64,000 nucleotides of DNA from positions 26,539 through 90,538 of the forward strand of contig JAKSQO010000008.1 in assembly GCA_024404095.1 (NCBI GenBank), read 5' to 3'. Below, piece after piece: positions 1 through 7,615 of this stretch (within the stretch, counting starts at the first letter, position 1; every line of letters begins with the position of its first letter). The position numbers and the translations under genes were made by a program. The notes below the pieces were generated by a model. It saw only the letters and a program-made list of their open reading frames with translations. It was not told where the DNA came from and searched no databases. The DNA is from Clostridia bacterium (GTDB lineage: Bacteria; Bacillota; Clostridia; Oscillospirales; Acutalibacteraceae).

Positions 1-2
1 AG

Positions 3-968
3 CCGCCCTATCGTTTTGAACTTTGCTACTTATTAGACTGTCCGCTTGTATTCTTCATGCTTGCGACAATGCTTTATTCTTTCAAAAAACAGAGAATTTT
101 GCCCCTGCTGATTTCCTCTGCCGTCAGCGCATTTACTTTTTATTCAGAAAACTGCTGTGCTCTTTTTTTGACTGCCGGCAGGAATATCGGACGGTATGCT
201 TTTCAGGGTTACGATGATTTCAATGGATACTATATTGATACATTGCTTGCAGATAACAATGTGCCGTTGTCTTTGTTCAATACTCTGAGGATTGTTCTGC
301 CTGTAATTGTTGCTGTCTGTGCCGCTTTGTTCTTTGCGATAATCATAAAGAACAAAATGCTTATAAACAGAAAATATGATTATTACATCGGTAGAGGATT
401 GAGAATTTTGCTCTTTGTTTTTACGGCGATTATGCTTGTTTCTTCCGTCATTCAGTGCGTTCGGTTGAGCACCTTCGAAAAAGAATATATGCAAAGCGTT
501 AAAGAAAATTTGCCGAAGCAGAACAGAAGCGCGATAGAGGCGATATATGAATTCAAGAAAAGCGAAAATAATGACTTTTCGGATATTATCCGAGAATTTG
601 ACTTAAAAAACAATCCGTACTGCATTACCGATGTTATGGATAAAAGCGGTTCAGACAGCGATTTTGTTTTATATACACGTGTTGCACAGTATATAAACCT
701 TTTTAGAGGAAAAGACTTCATGCCGTTTGAAAAAAATTCAGCGGAAAGTCTGATTGAATTTATACATAACGGCGGAAAATATATCGAAGACGCGCCGATG
801 TGCTGTGAACTGCACTATGACGGTGAGGACAGAATCATTCTGAGCTGTTATACCGATTATTACGGTTTGAACTTCCTTGTGTTCGATTATATCGACGGAC
901 GTTTTCAGCTTACTGACACTCAGATGTGTACGGATGATATTGAGGCTGAAATACAGTATTATAAATGA
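3..968 (+). CDS. Membrane protein of unknown function, 5' partial
   Basis: The frame is open from the first complete codon at position 3, so the true start lies upstream of the window; the Met at 57 is internal. The visible 321 residues carry several hydrophobic segments (one near the start, one around VLPVIVAVCAALFFAII, one around LLFVFTAIMLVSSVI), followed by a soluble C-terminal part of about 170 residues. I recognise no family or motif. It ends in TGA and is followed by a hairpin shared with the convergent gene. Confidence is high that it is coding; its function is unknown. Confidence 0.75.
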   Translation, partial: PPYRFELCYLLDCPLVFFMLATMLYSFKKQRILPLLISSAVSAFTFYSENCCALFLTAGRNIGRYAFQGYDDFNGYYIDTLLADNNVPLSLFNTLRIVLPVIVAVCAALFFAIIIKNKMLINRKYDYYIGRGLRILLFVFTAIMLVSSVIQCVRLSTFEKEYMQSVKENLPKQNRSAIEAIYEFKKSENNDFSDIIREFDLKNNPYCITDVMDKSGSDSDFVLYTRVAQYINLFRGKDFMPFEKNSAESLIEFIHNGGKYIEDAPMCCELHYDGEDRIILSCYTDYYGLNFLVFDYIDGRFQLTDTQMCTDDIEAEIQYYK

Positions 969-984
969 GGGCTGTTTTATAACA

Positions 985-1020
985 AAATGCCATTCTGATG
1001 TAAAAATCTGAATGGCATTT
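985..1020. terminator. Bidirectional hairpin terminator
   Basis: An 11-bp inverted repeat (AAATGCCATTC / GAATGGCATTT) lies between two convergent genes. AT-rich sequence follows on both sides (CTGTTATTTA on the plus strand, TTTTGTTATAAAA on the minus strand), so it could end transcription from either direction. Confidence 0.7.
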
Positions 1021-1023
1021 CTG

Positions 1024-2547
1024 TTATTTAATTTCCCTGAATGTATCTCCCTTATCGGTTATCCTGAACCTCAGTGTCTTATCGGCGAATTTGTATGTCA
1101 TTTCGCCCTTGTTGTCGAGGAACGGTTTAAGTCTTTCCTTAAGCTTTGAGGATGTGAGCTTGTCTGTCACAATCCATGTGCCGTTTCCGTCTTTTACCTC
1201 AGCATAATCTGCCTTTTTGTCAATGCTGTATTTAATGGGAGCAAAACGTGTCGGTGTGACAACCGTCAGGCCTTCCTTTACAAGCTCCCTGACAGCTTCC
1301 ATTGTTTTGCCGCTGATAGTCTGACCGCAGAGGAAACAGAGCTTAAGGCTTGAAAGTGTTTCTTTATCCACATTTTCGTCGAATACCGCCGCACCGTTCA
1401 TTGAAGCAAATGAGCGATGAGGAACAAGCGAGGAGGGCGCAACCCTGTCAAGGCAGATACCGCCGTTGCCTGTTTCTCCGTGTGTGATTATGTTGAATGC
1501 CTTAATCCATTCCTTTGATTTGCTGTCAGGCTTGATTTTCGGATTGCCGAAGAGCATATTGCGCCACGGGAAAACTCCCTGACCCCAGAACGTATCCTCG
1601 AAGCGGATTATGCCGATTTCGGGCTTGTAGTCCTGAATATTGTAGTCACGTTCCTTGCCTCTGTATTCACTGGTGAAGCGGTTGAACGCTTTGCCGATAT
1701 CGTTGAACTTGCCGTTTTCTTTCTCTTCAAAGAAAACCTTGGAGGATTCAACATAAACCCTGTCAACACCCATATAGTAAGCAAAGCAGAGGTTGGAGTA
1801 AAGCTCGTCCGCACTGTGACCGGGGAAAGTCATTCTGAACCACATATCAATGCAGTTGAACAGGGGAGTCTTGTACTGGAGTGCGGCACCTGCGGCAACG
1901 GCAAACTGAATGTTTGAAAATGATTCCTTCTGCGACTTGAAGTTCGGAATTATGCCGTTCTTCGCAAAGTTATGGAACAGAACGGGAAAAACGTGTTCGC
2001 CTGAAAGTGTTTTTATGCCGTTGGTTTTCAGCTCATCAGCGTATGCTTTAAGCTGTTTGTCGAGCAGCTCACCCTGTGCGATAACATCCTTGCTGTCGCT
2101 TAAGGGAAACGCAGGGATATCGTGAATAAACTTAGATGCAAGGGCAATCGAAACATTTCGGTTAATAATAACATGCTCAAGCTCATCATACATAATGCCG
2201 ACAAGATTTCCCTCAGACGCGAGAGCCTCCTTGAATTTTTCGGGAAGTCGGAGCAGGTGAGTTCCGTCGGGGCGGTTTGCCCAGTCATAGCCGTCAGCCG
2301 AAACGCTGACATACACAAAGTTCTGATGTTCAAAATTGATGATAGCTTCCGCACCGAGGTCTTTTATGGCTCTGAGCGCACCTTTCACTTTCTCGCACTC
2401 CCCGTCAACGGTAAGCCCCGACGGGTCGTTGTGGCAGAGAATAAAGTCAACTCCGCCGCCCGACTTTGCGGGCAGGTCAAACTGTGCATCTTTTCTGTAA
2501 AAGCTGTTGGTGTCTGTGTGATATCCGATTAAAAGAGGTTTGTTCAT
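1024..2547 (-). CDS. Uncharacterised glycosidase-like protein (putative TIM barrel)
   Basis: A protein of 507 residues with no signal peptide. The start at 2547 (MNKPLLIGYH) is chosen because a strong GGAGG sits just upstream; an earlier Met at 2586 has none. The N-terminal two thirds alternate beta/alpha-like segments with acidic motifs (YDELEH, DRVYVESSKVFFEE), which suggests a glycoside-hydrolase-type barrel. The last 150 residues (LKLCFLCGQTISG, EGLTVVTPTRF) resemble the Rossmann-like domain that follows the barrel in some beta-galactosidase-like enzymes. No family could be assigned with certainty. It sits divergently from rpmH, where many Firmicutes have dnaA. Confidence 0.6.
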   Translation of the reverse strand: MNKPLLIGYHTDTNSFYRKDAQFDLPAKSGGGVDFILCHNDPSGLTVDGECEKVKGALRAIKDLGAEAIINFEHQNFVYVSVSADGYDWANRPDGTHLLRLPEKFKEALASEGNLVGIMYDELEHVIINRNVSIALASKFIHDIPAFPLSDSKDVIAQGELLDKQLKAYADELKTNGIKTLSGEHVFPVLFHNFAKNGIIPNFKSQKESFSNIQFAVAAGAALQYKTPLFNCIDMWFRMTFPGHSADELYSNLCFAYYMGVDRVYVESSKVFFEEKENGKFNDIGKAFNRFTSEYRGKERDYNIQDYKPEIGIIRFEDTFWGQGVFPWRNMLFGNPKIKPDSKSKEWIKAFNIITHGETGNGGICLDRVAPSSLVPHRSFASMNGAAVFDENVDKETLSSLKLCFLCGQTISGKTMEAVRELVKEGLTVVTPTRFAPIKYSIDKKADYAEVKDGNGTWIVTDKLTSSKLKERLKPFLDNKGEMTYKFADKTLRFRITDKGDTFREIK

Positions 2548-2655
2548 AACTGTTCCTCCGATTGTTTTTTGTTTATAATAACACAATATAATGTATGTTG
2601 TAAAGATAAATACAAAAATAATTGTATATTTAATGCTCTAAGGGCAAATTTATTG

Positions 2656-2684
2656 TTGACATCAGGGAGAATATGTTATATAAT
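2656..2684 (+). promoter_or_regulatory. Sigma-A promoter of the rpmH operon
   Basis: A perfect -35 box TTGACA (2656-2661) and perfect -10 box TATAAT (2679-2684) are separated by 17 bp. They lie about 70 bp upstream of rpmH, which has a GGAGG at 2745-2749. This consensus promoter fits strong expression of a ribosomal protein gene. Confidence 0.9.
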
Positions 2685-2757
2685 GCTTTAACGTAGGTGT
2701 TTCTGCATATTTGCTGAAACAACCCGATTATAAGTTGTTGAAACGGAGGTCAGAAAA

Positions 2758-2892
2758 ATGAAAAGAACTTACCAGCCCAAGAAGCGTCACAGAAAGATGG
2801 AGCACGGTTTCCGTAAGAGAATGGCTGACAGAAACGGCCGCAAGGTTCTCGCTCGCAGAAGAGCAAAGGGCAGAAAGCAGCTCACTTACTAA
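2758..2892 (+). CDS. rpmH: 50S ribosomal protein L34
   Basis: A 44-residue, Arg/Lys-rich protein beginning [13 protein letters not shown] and ending in the typical [11 protein letters not shown]; length and sequence match L34 along their full extent. L34 is a small protein of the large ribosomal subunit. It is the first gene of the conserved rpmH-rnpA-yidD-yidC-jag cluster, behind a consensus sigma-A promoter and a GGAGG ribosome binding site. Confidence 0.98.
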   Translation: MKRTYQPKKRHRKMEHGFRKRMADRNGRKVLARRRAKGRKQLTY

Positions 2893-2934
2893 TCGGTATA
2901 TACCCTTTGAACGGATTTGATCTTTTTGCAAAGT

Positions 2935-3297
2935 ATGAAGGTTTCAATATTAAAGCAAAATAGTGATTTCCGCAGAGCTTACGGCAGAGGAAAATCATTT
3001 TCTGATCCTGCGCTGGTTACTTATGTTTTAAAAAATAACCGCGCGGGAATTTGCCGTATGGGTATAACGACAAGTAAGAAAATAGGCAATGCGGTGGAGC
3101 GAAACCGCAGCCGAAGAATTATTCGTGCAGCATTCAGGGAGCTTACGCCTTACATAGGCGGAGGCTTTGATTTTGTTTTTGTTGCAAGAAGTAAAACCAA
3201 ACATCTCAAAAGCACCGAAATAAGAGATATCATGCTTCACCAGCTGAATAAGGCGGGCGTTATAAAAAATGAAGAAGTTTCTTATCGGAATAATTAA
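2935..3297 (+). CDS. rnpA: Ribonuclease P protein component
   Basis: A basic protein of 120 residues. It carries the RnpA signature around [18 protein letters not shown], the RNR-type motif that contacts the RNase P RNA, and the usual N-terminal form ([16 protein letters not shown]). RnpA assists the catalytic RNA in removing 5' leaders from tRNA precursors. The ATG at 2935 fits family starts best; an in-frame TTG at 2917 would add six residues, and neither has a strong ribosome binding site. Its 3' end overlaps yidD by 29 nt, suggesting translational coupling. Confidence 0.95.
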   Translation: MKVSILKQNSDFRRAYGRGKSFSDPALVTYVLKNNRAGICRMGITTSKKIGNAVERNRSRRIIRAAFRELTPYIGGGFDFVFVARSKTKHLKSTEIRDIMLHQLNKAGVIKNEEVSYRNN

Positions 3298-3508
3298 ATT
3301 CTATCAACGGCATATTTCGCCGAAGCTACCCCCGATGTGCAGGTATTATCCTACCTGTTCTCACTATGCGGTGGAGGCAATTGAGGTGCACGGAGCTTTT
3401 AAAGGCTCTTTTATGGCTCTGGGCAGACTGCTCAGATGCAATCAGCTTTTCAAGGGAGGTTATGATCCCGTACCTCCGAAAAAAGAAAAAGGGGATCGTC
3501 ACAGATAA
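3269..3508 (+). CDS. yidD: Membrane protein insertion efficiency factor YidD
   Basis: A 79-residue protein with the YidD hallmark motifs: an amphipathic N-terminus ([14 protein letters not shown]), the cysteine-containing [15 protein letters not shown] segment, and [16 protein letters not shown] near the end. YidD is a small membrane-associated helper of YidC-dependent membrane protein insertion. It overlaps the end of rnpA and precedes yidC by 12 nt. Confidence 0.97.
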   Translation: MKKFLIGIIKFYQRHISPKLPPMCRYYPTCSHYAVEAIEVHGAFKGSFMALGRLLRCNQLFKGGYDPVPPKKEKGDRHR

Positions 3509-3520
3509 AGGAGAAAGAAC

Positions 3521-4525
3521 ATGTACAATTTACTTTATAAGTATATTACACCGATCTTCGGCTATATTATGCTTTTCTTCTACGGCATCGTTGACGGATT
3601 CAACGGAAGCTACGGTATTGCGATTATCTTTTTCACGCTTTTCGCACGTTTCCTTATGATTCCCACAACCATCAGTCAGCAGAAGGGTATGGCTAAACAG
3701 CAGAGACTTGCTCCGAAAATCAGACGTATTCAGGAAAGATATGCAGGAGATCAGCAGAAGATTCAGCAGGAAACTCAGAATCTTTATGCTCGTGAAGGTT
3801 ACAATCCGATGTCAGCAGGCTGTCTGCCTCTTCTTATCCAGATGCCGTTCATCATTGGACTTTTCGGTGTTCTTTATAATCCTTTGAGATACGCTATCGG
3901 TCTTGATGCTTCAACATCCGACCTTATTACAGATGCCTTCAAGAATATGATTTCAAGTGACTTCTTCAAGGGTCTTGTAAAGAGCGGAGCTATGGAGGAA
4001 ATCAAGGCAAATCAGGAGAGATATTTCTCACTTTATGCAATTCAGCATTTTGATGTATTCAAGCAGTATGTTACAGATAACGGTATTCAGATTTCTGCGG
4101 CAGCACTTAACAAGATTCAGGCATTTATTGATGCCAAGAGATTTACATTCTTCGGTCTTGAGCTCGGTGTTGTTCCTACTGTAAAGCATTTCAGCAAGTA
4201 TTGGCTCATTCCCATTCTTTCGGGCATTACCTCACTTGCAAGCGCACTTATCACACAGGCACAGCAGAAGAAAACCAATCCTCAGGCAAACGCTCCCGGA
4301 ATGGGCTGCACAATGCTTATGATGCCTGCTATGTCCGTATGGTTTACATTCCTGTTCCCGTGCGGTATCGGTGTATACTGGATTACATCAAACGTATTTG
4401 CAACAGCTCAGACACTTATTATGAAGAAGATTTATTCACCTCAGAAGAATGTTGCAAAGCTTATGATTGCTGAATCTGTTGAACGCCGTTCAAGAGAAAA
4501 CAGCGTAAAGCGTATCCACAAATAA
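3521..4525 (+). CDS. yidC: Membrane protein insertase YidC/OxaA
   Basis: A 334-residue YidC/Oxa1-family insertase of the short Gram-positive type. After an N-terminal hydrophobic segment comes the core helix YGIAIIFFTLFARFLMIP, whose Arg43 corresponds to the conserved groove arginine. A charged hairpin follows (QQKGMAKQQRLAPKIRRIQ), then helices ending in WFTFLFPCGIGVYWITSN. No lipobox is visible, unlike many Bacillus SpoIIIJ proteins. The protein inserts membrane proteins with or without Sec. An AAGGAG precedes the start. A second YidC-type domain occurs at 42.6 kb in a fusion protein. Confidence 0.97.
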   Translation: MYNLLYKYITPIFGYIMLFFYGIVDGFNGSYGIAIIFFTLFARFLMIPTTISQQKGMAKQQRLAPKIRRIQERYAGDQQKIQQETQNLYAREGYNPMSAGCLPLLIQMPFIIGLFGVLYNPLRYAIGLDASTSDLITDAFKNMISSDFFKGLVKSGAMEEIKANQERYFSLYAIQHFDVFKQYVTDNGIQISAAALNKIQAFIDAKRFTFFGLELGVVPTVKHFSKYWLIPILSGITSLASALITQAQQKKTNPQANAPGMGCTMLMMPAMSVWFTFLFPCGIGVYWITSNVFATAQTLIMKKIYSPQKNVAKLMIAESVERRSRENSVKRIHK

Positions 4526-4574
4526 CTAAGAAATCAAGACACATTGTGTTTAATACTAACAGGTGGTGAACCCA

Positions 4575-5573
4575 TTGATTAAAGAAGCATTCGGCAAAGG
4601 TGCCACAACTGAAGCAGCTGTTGAGGCTGCGAAGGCTGAACTCGGTGCTCCGTGGGACGCAGATGTTCAGATTGAGATTTTAAAGACAGCAAGCAAGAAG
4701 ATTTTCGGTCTTTTCGGCGGTTCACTTGCAGAAGCAAGAGCTTATTATGAGATTCCCGACGCACCGAAAAAGGAAGAAAAGCCGAAGAAACAGCCTCAGG
4801 CTCCCAAAGCTCCTAAAAAGGCAGACAAGCCTCAGGAGAAAAAGGCTGAAGTCAAAGAGGTTAAGGCTAAGGAAGTAAAAGAAGTTAAGGCAGTCAAGGA
4901 AGAGGCTCCTGTCGTTGTTGCTCCTGCAAAGGAAAAGACAGTAGGCGAGGCTTCTGTTAAGGCTGAAAAGTATATCCGCTCAATCCTTGAGGGTATGGGT
5001 GTCAGCGAAGCTGAGATTTCTGCGTGTGAGGATGATGAGGGCGTTGAGGTTCAGCTCAACTGCGGCAATGATTACGGTTATGTTATCGGCAGACGCGGTG
5101 AAACTCTTGATGCCATTCAGTATCTTACTCGCCTTGTTATCAACAAGGGCTCAGACGGATATAAGCGCGTTTCAATCAATGCAGGCAATTACAGAGAGAA
5201 GAGAGTTGAAACTCTCCGTGAGCTTGCAAAGAAGAATGCCGCAAGAGTTAAGAAGTACGGCAGAAATGCCACTCTTGACCCGATGAACCCGTATGAGAGA
5301 AGAATTATTCATACAACAATTCAGGAAATTGAGGGCGTAGATTCTCATTCTGTCGGCTCTGAGAGCGACAGACGTGTTGTTATCACACTTGCAGAGGGCT
5401 TCAAGGCAACTAACCCCGGCAGAGATAACAGACGCGGCGGCAGAAATGACTATCGCCGTAAGGATAACTACAAGAAATCAGCTCCTGCGGCTGAACCCAC
5501 AAGAGCACCTCGCTCGGATTCAGCAGGAAGCCTTTACGGCAAAATTGAGCCCAAAAGCAAAGTGGAAGAATAA
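4575..5573 (+). CDS. khpB: RNA-binding protein Jag/KhpB (Jag_N-KH-R3H)
   Basis: A protein of 332 residues with the Jag_N domain (1-60), a long Lys/Glu/Pro/Val-rich linker (about 65-130), a KH domain with the GRRG turn in VIGRRGETLDAIQYL (about 140-215) and an R3H domain (NPYERRIIHTTIQ, about 220-285). KhpB-type proteins bind RNA and influence cell division and envelope genes. I favour the TTG start at 4575 because AGGTGGTGA lies eight bases upstream and the protein then begins IKEAFGKGATTEAA, as Jag proteins do. GTG codons at 4563 and 4566 are alternatives without a ribosome binding site. Confidence 0.9.
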   Translation: MIKEAFGKGATTEAAVEAAKAELGAPWDADVQIEILKTASKKIFGLFGGSLAEARAYYEIPDAPKKEEKPKKQPQAPKAPKKADKPQEKKAEVKEVKAKEVKEVKAVKEEAPVVVAPAKEKTVGEASVKAEKYIRSILEGMGVSEAEISACEDDEGVEVQLNCGNDYGYVIGRRGETLDAIQYLTRLVINKGSDGYKRVSINAGNYREKRVETLRELAKKNAARVKKYGRNATLDPMNPYERRIIHTTIQEIEGVDSHSVGSESDRRVVITLAEGFKATNPGRDNRRGGRNDYRRKDNYKKSAPAAEPTRAPRSDSAGSLYGKIEPKSKVEE

Positions 5574-5585
5574 TATACCGGCAGA

Positions 5586-5617
5586 AGCGAACAATAAATA
5601 GTGCTGTTCGCTTTTAG
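5586..5617 (+). terminator. Hairpin terminator after khpB
   Basis: An 8-bp inverted repeat (AGCGAACA / TGTTCGCT) is followed by TTTT. It closes the rpmH-khpB operon before the LCP gene. Confidence 0.65.
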
Positions 5618-5664
5618 GCTTTATTTACAGTCGATTCGGGATGTTGTTTGAATGGAGTGAAAAA

Positions 5665-7329
5665 ATGAGCGACGAGAATAAAAATCTTGATGAACTTGAC
5701 AATTTAAAGGATTTCAGTGCAAGATATAAGCATTATCTTGAGACGAATGACGATGATAAACCTGAATACACAAAGGAAGAAAATATAAATCCCGGTTCTC
5801 AGTTTGAGGATATAAGCTCTTACAGTAATAATGCCGAAGGCATGAATGAGCTTTTCTCGAACGCTTCGGATAACGCTGCTTATGAGGAGATTGAATCGGA
5901 CATTACTGAAAATGATGTACCGAAAAAGAAGAAAAATGAAGGCTTCTTTTCAAAGAATCATCACAGGAACGCAAAAATTACCGCTTTAGTGCTTGTAATT
6001 GTACTTCTTCTTGGTTCGGGCGGATTCCTGCTCTGGTTCTGGTTCTCAACAAAGGGTGTTGATTACAAGAACAAAGGTCTTGACATAAATGATCCGTCAA
6101 AAATGGAACAGGTCATCTATGACGAGGAGCAGCACAAGTCGATGGGTGACGTTCACGACAGCGCATCACTTAATGAGTGGCTTAAGAACTGGGCGCTCAA
6201 CGGCGGTGAGAAGATGTCCAGCAAGAACGTTATCAATGTTCTTCTCTGCGGTGTCGACAGCACCGACGGTACAGCTTCCGACGCACGTTCGGACTCAATG
6301 ATTATTGTTTCTATCAATAAAAAGACAAAGACAATTTCAATGATTTCTCTGCTTCGTGACAGCTGGACATATATGAGCCTTCCTCGTGATGACGGCAGTC
6401 ATTATGACTATTATTTCAAGATGAATGCCGCTTACAGATTCGGCGGTCCCGCAACTCTTATGGAAACAATCGAGGATGACCTTAAGATTGAGATTGACCA
6501 GTATATAGCTGTTGACTTCAAATCGTTCAAAAAGCTGATTGACGCTCTCGGCGGCGTTACTGTTGAGGTAACTCAGGCGGAGTCAAATTATATCAGACGT
6601 ACATCTTCACAGAAGAATTTCCCGGTCGGAAAAGCAAAGCTTTCGGGTAAAGAGGCTCTTATTTACAGCCGTATCCGTTATCTTGATGATGACCTTATGC
6701 GTACAGGCAGACAGCGTAAAATTATCAAGGCTCTTATTGACAGTGCCAAAACCGCAACAAACGGTCAGCTTCTGAATGCGTTCAAGCAGGTATCGGGTTA
6801 TATGCGAACAGGCTACTCTCAGTCAGAGGTTATGTCGCTTATCGCACAGGCATACACATACAAGTGGATGGACTACGATATGAAGGAGCTCATGATTCCG
6901 AATCAGGACTATGTTGACAGATTCTCGACATATATCGGTACACAGTGGGTATGGGTTGTTGACTTCGTTCTTTGTGCAAAGTCAGTTCAGGAAACAATCT
7001 ATGGCGAGTCAAACATTATTCTTGCTGAGGACCGTGTAAGCGCTCTTGATTTCGTAACCAAGAAAAAGATTACATCTTCAAATAATTCATCTTCATCAGG
7101 CAGCAACAGTTCTTCGGGTAATCGTTATGACAACGATGATGATTACGATTATAAAAGAACAACCAGCCGTAGATATTATGATGACGATGATGAGGAGCCT
7201 GTAAGAACAACAAAACACAGTTCTTCCGATAATGATGAAGAACCGGTAGAGAAGACCTCATCAGGTCACGTTGAAGAGCCCGATAACAATCAGGAAGCTG
7301 AAAATAATGCAGATTCATCTGAAGAATAA
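5665..7329 (+). CDS. LytR-CpsA-Psr (LCP) family cell-wall glycopolymer ligase
   Basis: A 554-residue membrane protein: an acidic cytoplasmic N-terminus of about 100 residues, one membrane helix (about 105-126), then an extracellular LCP domain (about 190-365). The domain shows the family segments DARSDSMIIVSINKKTK, ISLLRDSW, LIDALGGVTVEV and YSRIRYLDDDLMRTGRQRK; the conserved Asp and Arg residues bind the pyrophosphate-linked lipid donor. LCP enzymes attach teichoic acids or capsule-type polymers to peptidoglycan. The C-terminal 90 residues are Ser, Asp and Glu rich and low in complexity. The start at 5665 is chosen for its GGAG seven bases upstream; the Met at 5641 has no binding site. Confidence 0.93.
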   Translation: MSDENKNLDELDNLKDFSARYKHYLETNDDDKPEYTKEENINPGSQFEDISSYSNNAEGMNELFSNASDNAAYEEIESDITENDVPKKKKNEGFFSKNHHRNAKITALVLVIVLLLGSGGFLLWFWFSTKGVDYKNKGLDINDPSKMEQVIYDEEQHKSMGDVHDSASLNEWLKNWALNGGEKMSSKNVINVLLCGVDSTDGTASDARSDSMIIVSINKKTKTISMISLLRDSWTYMSLPRDDGSHYDYYFKMNAAYRFGGPATLMETIEDDLKIEIDQYIAVDFKSFKKLIDALGGVTVEVTQAESNYIRRTSSQKNFPVGKAKLSGKEALIYSRIRYLDDDLMRTGRQRKIIKALIDSAKTATNGQLLNAFKQVSGYMRTGYSQSEVMSLIAQAYTYKWMDYDMKELMIPNQDYVDRFSTYIGTQWVWVVDFVLCAKSVQETIYGESNIILAEDRVSALDFVTKKKITSSNNSSSSGSNSSSGNRYDNDDDYDYKRTTSRRYYDDDDEEPVRTTKHSSSDNDEEPVEKTSSGHVEEPDNNQEAENNADSSEE

Positions 7330-7378
7330 AAAGTATAGGTGCTGACGCATTTAGCGCAGACCGAAAAACAAAATAAAA

Positions 7379-7435
7379 GGGATTTAAGGTCATATTCTGA
7401 AACTCGGATATTAAACCTTAAATCCCTTGTTTTAT
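7379..7435. terminator. Strong hairpin terminator
   Basis: A perfect 12-bp inverted repeat (GGGATTTAAGGT / ACCTTAAATCCC) is followed by TTGTTTTATTT. It lies behind the LCP gene. Confidence 0.8.
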
Positions 7436-7476
7436 TTCTATTTATGTTTCAAAACAAAAAATTATTAAATAATTAA

Positions 7477-7514
7477 GTCATATTTTAGATTTTCGTTGGC
7501 TACTATATAAGAAT
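7477..7514 (+). promoter_or_regulatory. Conserved 38-nt upstream element, copy A
   Basis: This element matches positions 9608-9645 at 34 of 38 positions and, like that copy, is followed closely by a Shine-Dalgarno-like GGAG. It includes TTTTCGTTGGCTACTATATAAG. Sharing with the sigma-factor gene suggests an ECF-sigma-dependent promoter or a common regulator site. Here the GGAG is followed by only a two-codon frame (ATG GAC TGA at 7533); the real gene starts 80 nt further on with its own GGGAG. A second candidate -10 (TATAAT, 7584-7589) lies nearer the gene. Confidence 0.6.
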
Positions 7515-7615
7515 GAAAAAAGGAGTAAGAGTATGGACTGAAATATTACATTTAATATTGTTTAAAAATAACAGTTGATGGAATATAATATAGAAAAACA
7601 AGCTGGGAGTAAATT

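Noticed and set aside
2587..2757. Replication origin next to rpmH.
   Set aside because: No repeated DnaA-box-like sequence (TTATNCACA) and no dnaA gene are seen; the region is explained by a promoter and leader.
7533..7541. A tiny leader peptide ATG GAC TGA after the conserved element.
   Set aside because: Two codons are too few to support a function; it is noted only as a possible relic of duplication.
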